Of a stretch of 23,066 nucleotides of DNA, positions 9,801 through 16,600 are shown piece by piece (position 1 is the first letter of the stretch; each line of letters opens with the position of its first letter). Origin of the DNA: Acanthaster planci (lineage: Eukaryota; Echinodermata; Asteroidea; Valvatida; Acanthasteridae); the NCBI RefSeq assembly GCF_001949145.1, contig NW_019091405.1, forward strand, positions 266,871 to 289,936. The letters are read 5' to 3'. The position numbers and the translations under genes were made by a program. The notes under the pieces were generated by a model. That model saw nothing but the letters and a program-made list of their open reading frames with translations, did no database searches and was not told the origin of the DNA.

Positions 9801-11556
9801 GCTCAAATGTAAAAAGTAACAATTCATGTTCATTAATACCAAAGCACTTAGATATGTCAAGAAAACAAGAGCCTATAAAAATCATCAGTAGCATGATGCA
9901 AACATGACTAAGTGGAGTAGTTCTTAAGGAAAACAAATTGATCAACTGTAAACATATCATGGGTGTTCAGGTAATCAGAAAGTTGAACCTGAATTTCTTT
10001 TTCAGTAATCTTACCAACATGACAAGCAACAGAGTTTGGGTGGTACGGGCAAATTTCCAATCATCTGGAATATATCCACTTGTAAGAGACTGATTAAGAA
10101 TATAACAAAGTGATCTGTGAATATCAAGCGCACCTAGCCTGAGAAGTTTACTATCAAAGCCCCAAACATCCAGATTACTGTCGGAACTAAGATGACAGAT
10201 GATTGTTCAGGATGCTCTGCAGGCTTTCAATGCAAAAGTGGCTCTCGCTTCATCTTCAACTCATTTTTAAAGTCAGGTTCTAAATGAGAACTATTTTCCA
10301 AAAGACAGTTTGCCATACTGATAAGACAGAACATTCTGCTCATCAGCATAGGGAATTTTCGAGCTTACTAAATTCTCAAAACTTCGTTCACATCCGGCCG
10401 TTATCTTTTGTTCTTCTGAAAATAACTTAAAAAAGCATTTGCCTTGGTCTTAACCTTCAGATATCAGCGACTTGTAAGTTTAGAGCCTTGCTCTTCAAGG
10501 TCAACGGATCTTTTAAAATTTCCAACTGATCTTTCAAAATATTTGCTAGGTAAATTTGTTCCAAACGTTGCCGTTCTGCAAACAGCAAACAGCATTAACG
10601 AGCTGTCTACAGAGTCTGGTGTAAATAAAAACCAATCATATTTTGTCTTGGATGTAAGAAACGCCCTTGGTTTTTATATTTTCACTTTTACAGTGTGAAA
10701 ATTTGTTCCCACAACAGGTATAGGAATTTTGCTGCTTATCCCAACAGAAAACTATATTAATCATATTTGTTTGATTTTTTTCATTCTAAACTTGGTGGAA
10801 CTGATAGAAGAGTGTGTTTACTAAGTTTTTATTTTACAGGGGAATTGTGCTTTAAGCAATTGTGCAGGGAGTTTGTTTAGTCTCTTACTCAATATATTTA
10901 AATTGGTCTAACTTCTGTAACATTAACCACTTTCTTTAGTGGGGGCACGCTGTATTAGTTGCAATTTTACACTTGAGGGCCTTAGCCTTGGCCTTGTTGG
11001 TCAGGGCCGTGGTCTTAGCCTTGAGGATCAAAGCTTTTGCTCCGCTCTAAAAGTAACCCTCAAATCTGAAAAATCTGAAAGCTCTTATAGAAGGTAAATG
11101 TGGCCCTAGTCCCTCCTCCATAGCCAGCTACCTCGCCCATGTATCTTCAGATCCAGTCTAGATCCTCGCCAATTTGTTGATTACCACGATCCCATGTGCT
11201 ATTACGTGTACCTACCGTAGATTCTCTTCAATATTCTCAGCGTTGATTCGGTCAATGACGTTCACGGGGGGCGTACCAGTGTTGGGATCAGGCGTTGGTA
11301 CCGTACACTCTGCATTTCTCGGTGCCGTGAAATAGCCAATGATCACCCCCAAGCCGATGCCCGCTACGGCCAGAGCTACCGTGATGATCCAGAACATGGG
11401 TCTGGGCCATTTGGACGTTTTTCTGTATTGCTTCTCCTCTTCCATGACGCTTCGGTTGCCTCGACTGTAGATCTGATCGACTAGACCAGTTGCTAAATAT
11501 GTAACTTTATCTCGCACAACTTTGCGACCTTTCGCAGGGAAAGCAAAAGTCCACAT
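716..11556 (-). CDS. NAALADL1: Gene B: NAALADL1/FOLH1-like M28 zinc metallopeptidase, exons 1-12 (3' end outside window)
   Basis: This is a spliced gene of twelve visible exons giving 547 codons plus two bases; the remaining exons lie left of the window. Family knowledge: these are type II membrane, dizinc exopeptidases that remove residues from peptides outside the cell. Seen in order: a short basic cytoplasmic tail and one membrane segment (exon 1), the start of the peptidase fold (exon 2), a protease-associated domain (exons 3-7), and the M28 catalytic core (exons 8-12). Zinc ligands His and Asp are in [17 protein letters not shown] (exon 9), the catalytic and zinc Glu pair in SWGAEEYG (exon 10), and the next Asp in AYINVDS (exon 11). 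The SWGAEE form, the DPSSG motif and the [13 protein letters not shown] anchor resemble NAALADL1 more than FOLH1. No frameshift or internal stop was found. The gene is a tandem paralogue of gene A, about 93% identical over exons 6-12. The exact subfamily is inferred. Confidence 0.85.
1562..1693 (-). CDS. NAALADL1: Gene B exon 11 (zinc ligand Asp)
   Basis: Acceptor tttgcacag|GAATTT, donor AAGAAG|GTCAGA; 132 bp, phase 0, 44 residues. AYINVDSAV carries the zinc Asp. [12 protein letters not shown] keeps the Arg that in human glutamate carboxypeptidase II belongs to the S1 arginine patch. NYT is a glycosylation sequon. Confidence 0.9.
2217..2299 (-). CDS. NAALADL1: Gene B exon 10 (catalytic Glu)
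   Basis: Acceptor gctttcag|GATGGA, donor GTAGAG|GTAGGG; 83 bp. It encodes [20 protein letters not shown] then GSTEFVE. In AEEYG the first Glu is the general base and the second a zinc ligand (family knowledge). Confidence 0.92.
2717..2836 (-). CDS. NAALADL1: Gene B exon 9 (zinc ligands His and Asp)
   Basis: Acceptor gtctgcag|ATCGGT, donor AAATCAG|GTGAGG; 120 bp. [20 protein letters not shown] contains the first zinc His and, ten residues later, the bridging Asp. [20 protein letters not shown] follows. One residue (Val/Ala in SRVF/SRAF) differs from gene A. Confidence 0.92.
3138..3223 (-). CDS. NAALADL1: Gene B exon 8
   Basis: Acceptor catgtag|GAATGTG, donor GAACCAG|GTAAGT; 86 bp. It encodes [20 protein letters not shown] then IIKGEVEP, the strand and turn entering the M28 catalytic core. 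The protein is identical to the gene A copy at 21314-21399. Confidence 0.88.
3403..3492 (-). CDS. NAALADL1: Gene B exon 7
   Basis: Acceptor caatccag|CAAGATG, donor CCACAGAG|GTTGGT; 90 bp. It encodes [20 protein letters not shown] followed by LGPGFTNPQ. The WRG and GPGF motifs mark the end of the protease-associated domain. Four residues differ from the gene A copy at 21579-21668. Confidence 0.88.
3890..3980 (-). CDS. NAALADL1: Gene B exon 6
   Basis: Acceptor cttacag|CGTTTGCC after a pyrimidine tract, donor CTAGG|GTAGAT; 91 bp. It encodes [19 protein letters not shown] and [10 protein letters not shown]. The same 91-bp exon occurs at 22108-22198 in gene A. It bridges exon 5 (one base over) and exon 7 (one base completing Gly). 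Confidence 0.87.
4918..5110 (-). CDS. NAALADL1: Gene B exon 5 (protease-associated domain)
   Basis: Acceptor acccacag|GCTCTG and donor GCCAAAC|GTAATG; 193 bp, 64 codons plus one base. Motifs [34 protein letters not shown] and [11 protein letters not shown] are diagnostic for the family. The Asn of QRGN is at a substrate-contacting position in the human enzyme. Confidence 0.9.
5613..5644. repeat. Inverted repeat / strong hairpin
   Basis: GTTCCGA (5613-5619) pairs with TCGGAAC (5638-5644), and inside it CCCGC (5621-5625) pairs with GCGGG (5631-5635) around the loop AAACT. It lies in intron 4 of gene B; function unknown. Confidence 0.8.
5918..5951. mobile_element. Possible MITE end fragment
   Basis: CGGCGGATCCAGGATTATC followed by an almost pure G run resembles one end of the CAGTGGCGGATCCAGG...GGGG class of short elements. 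No partner end was recognised nearby. Confidence 0.25.
6503..6631 (-). CDS. NAALADL1: Gene B exon 4 (protease-associated domain)
   Basis: Acceptor gtgaaag|GGCGAC and donor AATAAG|GTGATG (weaker consensus); 129 bp, 43 residues. [17 protein letters not shown] and [13 protein letters not shown] match the protease-associated domain. The Arg of FRGNK corresponds to the Arg that contacts C-terminal glutamate in human glutamate carboxypeptidase II (family knowledge). NLT is an N-glycosylation sequon. Confidence 0.87.
6935..7063 (-). CDS. NAALADL1: Gene B exon 3
   Basis: Acceptor caatcag|GTGTCT and donor CCAGAG|GTAACA; 129 bp, phase 0 at both ends, 43 residues. It contains ILEDGNEIF and [16 protein letters not shown], the family segment leading into the protease-associated domain. 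Confidence 0.87.
7064..8140. other. Gene B intron 2
   Basis: 1077 bp. Nothing coding was recognised. It holds a G10 run near 7511, an AT-rich stretch at 7600-7690 and one TGACGTCA (CRE-like) word at 7979-7986, whose role is unknown. Confidence 0.65.
8141..8297 (-). CDS. NAALADL1: Gene B exon 2
   Basis: Acceptor gatag|GTACTTC and donor AACAAG|GTAAAC; 157 bp. It completes a split Arg codon and encodes 52 residues beginning [15 protein letters not shown], with [20 protein letters not shown] typical of the membrane-proximal part of the peptidase domain in this family. Confidence 0.85.
8615..10440 (-). mobile_element. Degenerate 5'-truncated non-LTR (LINE) retrotransposon in gene B intron 1
   Basis: Reverse-transcriptase pieces read on the minus strand in several frames. 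[26 protein letters not shown] and [15 protein letters not shown] lie at about 9960-10190; [20 protein letters not shown] and YINDI at 9560-9900. The thumb-like [13 protein letters not shown] lies at 9470-9510, and C-terminal [21 protein letters not shown] and [11 protein letters not shown] at 8801-9180. Frames shift near 9950 and 9500. The FADD-type catalytic box reads FVNDV, so the first Asp is lost. An A/T-rich AAAT-like tail at 8615-8645 marks the likely 3' end. The style is CR1/L2/jockey-like; clade not determined. The 5' limit is uncertain and could reach about 10700. Confidence 0.85.
9454..9960 (-). pseudogene. LINE reverse transcriptase fragment
   Basis: The longest intact piece of the element (168 codons) covers palm motifs: [13 protein letters not shown], then [20 protein letters not shown], then [17 protein letters not shown]-templated DNA synthesis needs both Asp residues of the ADD box; here one is Asn, so the piece is inactive. 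It sits inside intron 1 of gene B in the same orientation as the gene. Confidence 0.85.
10441..11215. other. Upstream part of gene B intron 1
   Basis: No exon was recognised. The segment 10444-10700 may be further 5' LINE remnant. The segment 10970-11030 has an imperfect GGCCTTAGCCTT-type short repeat. The rest is unremarkable. Confidence 0.5.
11216..11556 (-). CDS. NAALADL1: Gene B exon 1: start, cytoplasmic tail, signal anchor
   Basis: The exon opens with ATG at 11556, directly preceded by an in-frame TAA, and runs 113 codons plus two bases to CTACG|GTAGGT. Residues 1-54 are basic and polar. Residues about 55-76 ([22 protein letters not shown]) are a membrane segment, followed by a Pro/Thr-rich stalk and [15 protein letters not shown] second in-frame ATG at residue 38 ([13 protein letters not shown]) would leave a tail of about 17 residues, typical for the family, and a full product near 750 residues, so it may be the real start. 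No convincing TATA box or 5'-UTR splice site was recognised upstream. Confidence 0.75.
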
Positions 11557-11778
11557 TTAGATTACACATTCAGGTTATTGCTATGAACTTTGATACTTCA
11601 TAGCTAATGTAAACACTTAACAAAGGTCGACACAGTTTTACGCGAGTAAAGACAATTGTCATGAGCTGCTTCTAGTATCTGAATTGGCCAAAGGAAGGGA
11701 AAAGTTGAGGGCAAATTTTCTAATGTTACCAAGACATACTGAGGTCTGTAATACTGGGATATAGCCTGTACTTCCCAT

Positions 11779-11957
11779 CAGTGGCATATCCAGGAAGCCT
11801 AATTTTTATTTTTTAGAAAAATTGAAAGTCTTACAGTTCAAAGACGGTACTCTCCATTTTTTTGGAGGCTTTGTGATTTCTTTATTGATGAAAGCCAATT
11901 GAATTATAAAAATCCCCATTTCCCCCATTCCTGAACCAATTTCTAGACGCGTCACTA
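11779..11957. mobile_element. Possible short hAT-like MITE
   Basis: The left end CAGTGGCATATCCAGGA and the right end TTTCTAGACGCGTCACTA are imperfect inverted repeats, and the right end is preceded by a ccccatttcccccattcc tract, as often seen in CAGTGGCG...CCAGG elements of invertebrate genomes. No matching 8-bp target duplication was found, so the call is tentative. Confidence 0.3.
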
Positions 11958-12769
11958 CAATTCTCTCTCACTCAACTCTTGAGTAAATTCTCGGTAACGT
12001 AACTAGGTACAATTTTTTTTCGAGGAACAACAGAAGCGAATTATGTGTAGCTTAGTTCGTGGTCATTTCCAAATTTTAAACAGCAACGCAGGGGCACGGA
12101 CCAAAGGCCTATAACACGGAATTTTTTTTAGTAGTAAAGTTAAGCCACCGACTGATCCATTTTAGGATGCTGTTTACTGCTGGAAAATAAAGGAAGTTTT
12201 AACACACCACATTAAAATCCTGTTCAATTCAGTTCATTCTTAAGGTCCTGTGATTTCAATGCTTAAATTTTATACACAGGTTATTTCATTATCTATCTTC
12301 ACAAATTTTAAATCATTGCTTGGAATAGACACCAGTGTATGAAATTATCCTTCAACTTTAATTGGAATCCTTGCAAATATGGCATAATTTTTTATGACCT
12401 GGAGTTTTTAATGACTGCGTATAGGTTTAGGAATTCCAATTGTTTTTAAATTGTTTTCTCATTGGGACCTCACCAAAAAATGGTGTTTTATTTCCAGAAA
12501 GCACCGTGTTTCTCCAACGGCCTGCAACTGGCCATAGCTGATTCGATACAGGCGATGAAACACCTCCACAATATTATTACCACAGCCTTCCTAACACCAT
12601 GCTACAGTGTTTATGTGGTACTCTGGCCCTAGCCGCACCCCCCCTGGCCACTGCCTCAGGGTGCCATTGCCACACCCTTGCTGATGTCTCCTCAAGCAAG
12701 TTGTATTCAACCCACTGTTGCAACACCTTTCTTAAGATTCATACCTCATTCGTATCTCCATGTCACATT

Positions 12770-13110
12770 TAGATCAAGTTTGCTTTTATAAGATATATTT
12801 TTCAAAGTGAGTTTTCAATAGATATATATGTTCAAGTATGATTTTATATCTCACAAAAAAGAATTTCGAAAATTTAAACTCATAAAAACGATCTTCAAAA
12901 ACTATAACTCCTAAACGAACTTTAAATTGTATCTAATAATAAAGAACTTGGAAGAATACGTGTCATAAAAGATGTGTTTCCAACGATACAAACAACTTTT
13001 TTAAATACAGGTCTCATAAGAACAAACTGAAGAATATATGTCTCGTGAAACTAAAGTTGGAAAACATATATCTGAATAAAACGGACTTCAAATTTCTTTT
13101 GATGTGATTG
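12770..13110. repeat. Degenerate tandem repeat, period about 28-30 bp
   Basis: Units of the type AAA-GAACTT-GAA-A-TATAT-TCT-AT recur in line, for example aaagaacttggaagaatacg, aacaaactgaagaatatatg and aaactaaagttggaaaacat. Eight or more diverged copies are visible in the spacer between the genes. Confidence 0.5.
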
Positions 13111-13239
13111 ATAATAATCTCAAAGACTGCCTTAATGTAGTTCACAGAAATGCTTTTAAAACACAAAAGTAAAACTCATTTTATGCTGCTTTTGTTCTGG
13201 AAACACTGTATTACACTCAAATATGTTGAAGAAAACGTA

Positions 13240-13245
13240 TTTAAT
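13240..13245 (-). other. Candidate poly(A) signal of gene A
   Basis: The plus strand reads TTTAAT, so the transcript has ATTAAA about 240 bases after the stop codon. It is the common variant of AATAAA. No canonical AATAAA was found nearer; the first is about 1 kb downstream at 12486-12491. Confidence 0.35.
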
Positions 13246-13483
13246 GTTTAGGCTTAATAAAATACATAATTGAGAAATAGAATTAAATTTGTGGTTCCAA
13301 AAATCTAAGATTTACTTCAGGTTTAGCAAAAAAGTCACGTCCCCTGGCCAAGAAATTCTCAAACGTATGAAAAGGACAACACATCACTACATCAATCATT
13401 CATAGGCACGACAAAGAAAACAAATCATACAAATTTTTTCCATATTTGTTTTTGTATGCACAAACTGAAAATAGGAGCCACGA

Positions 13484-13685
13484 TTAACCATCGAAAGCAA
13501 GCACATCCTGCAGCGTGCTGACTGCTGATTGAATGGCGTGAGTTGTGACCGCCATCTGCTGACGCACGATATCCCAGCGTGCATCTTGGTCTGGTGCCTC
13601 GTCGATCCGATACATAGCGTCAACAATGCCCGGGAAGGCGTCTGCGGCGTAGTAGTTCTTACTGCTGGGAGCGAAGACGATGTGT
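13484..13685 (-). CDS. NAALADL1: Gene A exon 17 (C-terminus and stop)
   Basis: Acceptor acttttgaag|ACACATC, stop TAA at 13484-13486; 202 bp, 66 residues. [20 protein letters not shown] matches the C-terminal glutamate-pocket segment of glutamate carboxypeptidase II, but the position of the key Lys is Tyr (NYY for NKY). The chain ends LQDVLAFDG, as expected for the last helix. Confidence 0.9.
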
Positions 13686-16600
13686 CTTCAAAAGTGGGGT
13701 GAGGGGAGGGGGACAAAAATTAACCACAAATTACCATCTCTGAAAGATTTGGCCGGTTGAATCATGCCTTATTCGATATTCAAGAATGTCATTCAGTAAT
13801 TATGTAAAGCCAAAAGGTTACTCAAATTTGCATCTTACCAAAGGCCTTTTTGAGAAATTTAAACCATTTTGACATCCTGAACGAGGATAATTATATAATG
13901 TAGCATGTACCAATTTAAGTTAAGGTTGGACTTATAGAGTTATACATGCCCACCACGTTTCTTAATTTAAAAAAGAATCGTCACTTTGTAGGCGAGTGAA
14001 ATAAATGCCTATATGTGATTTTCACTGAGAAAGTCAAACAAGGGTTAAGGGTTTTTCGTTTGCTCTCCTGAAAATAGAATGGCCATCCCCCTGAAATTCA
14101 CTTAACCAAATCATTGCCTGACAATAGCGAATTTGAAAATTCTTTGGCCGAACACCATTCAACACTTCTTAATCACCTGTTCTTTCAACATTTTTCCCTA
14201 GTCCTCCTAGCTATAAGTCAGGAAGGAAACAAACTGGGGCATTTTTGTTCTTTCAAAAAGAATGCTCCACCCCAAGAAGGGCGCTAATACCGCTTCACGA
14301 GAGCACGTAAGTGTAGAACTGTCAGTTATTGTTTACCTGTGGAAACATCGTTATCTGATATATTTATGATTCTGAAACCCCAATTAATGTAATTAGTATT
14401 TTATTATTTGATGTGTTCCATTGTTATAAAACACCATGATAAAAAATAGGTTGACAGCGCTTTAAATGTGGCCTTAGTTACCTACTCTCATTAAAGCCAA
14501 ATCTGACTCAACCACGAGGTATTTAAAAACAAAAAGTGCTTCGATACAGAGCTAGCCGCGCGATAAATGAGTTTTCTTAACAGGTTTTGCTTGGCGTCTC
14601 ATAAATGGTCAAGTGGTTAAGCTGGCTGTTGAAACGCTTTGGGTTTCGGGGTTTTAATCCTAGTGGCTGCATTTAAAAAAAAAATAGATTATCAGCCCTG
14701 TATCACAACTATAAAGCAGTTAATTTTCCCTCCTAAAGTACCAACAGTACCTTAGCCAACCGGGTAAGCTCCTCTGCTGGGACTGTCCGCAGAGTCTAGG
14801 TGAGCACTTTAGTACAGGGTCGAGACGTATGGCCGACTCGGCGGCCAGGGCTTAAGTAGCCTTTCGTTGAGGCCGTCACGGCTGTGTTTATGTGTAACTG
14901 CAAAGCGGCTGGACCGGAGACCACATGCACGAGTGGCGCAGCCACGAGGCCTTTTCCAACTTGTCAGGAATTTCTTTCGTTTTCTTTATGTTTTTGATTT
15001 TGTTGGGGCAGCAAAAATCGCAACCTATCATAAGCGACTGGGTCAGCACACATTAACCTATTATGCAAAATGAAAGTATACGAAAGATGGCGAGCGTGTC
15101 AAGTGTGTCGGCGGTCGAGAGTGTAGGTCAGTTATCTGAGCAATATTTGGGCAGTTCTCTAGAATATGCTGCTGGAAAACTTCACCCTGCTGAGTTTAAA
15201 CCGTTGCAGCGTTAGACTATTGAAGCATCTGTACGCAGAATCTGTTCGAGAATGGAGTTTTCGGTGACTTGGTAAAAGAAACAATTTCTGTTCTGCCCAA
15301 TACAGAGGCTTCACAGCCTGATGCAGATATACATGCATAAACGAAGGGATATTTTTTGGAAATAGTTTCTTATCGGTGTGGGTTTGGTTAGGTTAGGGGC
15401 ATAATCTACAGCTGAGTATTTAATGGAAATTATCAAGCTTAAGGGTAAGCAAGCATTACGTAAGAGTTGTGGACAGCGTTAGGTTTACTGTTCAAGAATC
15501 TAACGAGGTACACAATACCACGAATGTCTGAATATGTATGGACAATCTAGTAGAAGCTATAAGAGCCAATCCCAGAGCACGACTGTCCCGTGTAACTTCT
15601 TTGTGTAGATATTGACAGTTACGTTTTTTTTGGGGGGGGGCAGGGGCGACAATTTCGCATTTTCTTGCAGTCATAACTATCGAGAATAACGTGCGATCGC
15701 AGTCACAGCAGCTTGGAAGCTGCTCCCTACGGAAGCCCGTTAGGGCCACGGTGTGTTTCTCTTTCACAGCGGTGCGTTTCTCTTTCGTTGTTGCCAATAA
15801 CTCGCGGCCGCGAGTTAATAAGTCGCGGCCGCGAGTTAAGAAAGGCTCCCCGTATCATAGCCTGAAGTACACGGACGAGCATGATCGATTTTCTTCTAAA
15901 TTCTTACCTGAGAAACTTGCGGTCTGGGAGCCCAAGAGGGTCAATGAAAGCTCGTTCAAGTTGCATTAGTTGATCGTTAACTTGACGCACGGCCATCAAA
16001 CTGTAATATCAGAAGCAACTGGATGTGACATTCATTTGAGGTTCGTAGGTTGAAAATCACGTTTGCCGGAGCCATTGTTGTTCTCATTCAGACATTTTTT
16101 TTTAATTATGTGAAACAAGTATCAATTGGAAGAGTGTGTATGGTATTCCATTATGTTCAAATACGGTGCAGATAAATTGCACATGAAGTAGTGATTTTAA
16201 TGATATAGTCTTACTCTTTTTTGTCAGTTTGTGAAATAACTTTCTCAAATTCAGTGGCGGCAGCTGAAAAGTTAGCCAGAGCAGAGTAGATGTATTCTAT
16301 AAGAGAGAAAAAGGAATAATTACATCATCTAATGCACTAGTCTTGTGTAAAGTGCTTTGAGGTTAATACCGGGTAATAGATCTCTGATATCTTTGTGATG
16401 ATTTTTCTGGTCAAGAAACGAGGTCTGTAGCAGCAGTTTTTGGTTGATTACAGTTTGACAATAATAATTGTTCATAAGACATGCAGAGAAAACTGGCTGG
16501 AATGTGGATCCCATACTAACATTTTCCCCAGAACCGCACTTCCCAATAGAGATCATTCCTCCATAGTATCACCACAAACCTTAATAATCGAACCCCAATC

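Larger units (their letters stand above)
11557..13483. other. Intergenic spacer between gene A and gene B
   Basis: Holds the 3' UTR of gene A and presumably the promoter of gene B, neither with clear limits. Also present are the tentative MITE, the 29-bp degenerate repeat and a C-rich stretch at 12490-12720. A CCAAT motif on the minus strand near 11684 is the only core-promoter-like element noticed, and it is weak evidence. Confidence 0.6.
13686..15907. other. Gene A intron 16
   Basis: 2222 bp, the longest intron seen in gene A. It contains the tRNA-like SINE candidate, a GC-rich block at about 14750-15200 of unknown origin, a G-run at 15632-15640 and the NotI palindromes. No coding exon was supported. 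Confidence 0.65.

Noticed and set aside
10444-10698. Plus-strand open frame of 84 codons
   Set aside because: No domain was recognised. It lies at the 5' edge of the minus-strand LINE and is probably the antisense of decayed element sequence.
13396-13716. Minus-strand open frame of 106 codons ending RGSYFQFVHTKTNMEK
   Set aside because: It is a different frame over exon 17. The family frame ends at TAA 13484-13486 and matches known C-terminal motifs.
15385-15400. TTAGG-like words suggesting telomere repeat
   Set aside because: Only two copies (ggttaggttagggg); easily chance.
15691-15969. Plus-strand open frame of 92 codons with an RPRV repeat
   Set aside because: The repeat is the NotI palindrome read in frame, and the end of the frame is antisense to exon 16.
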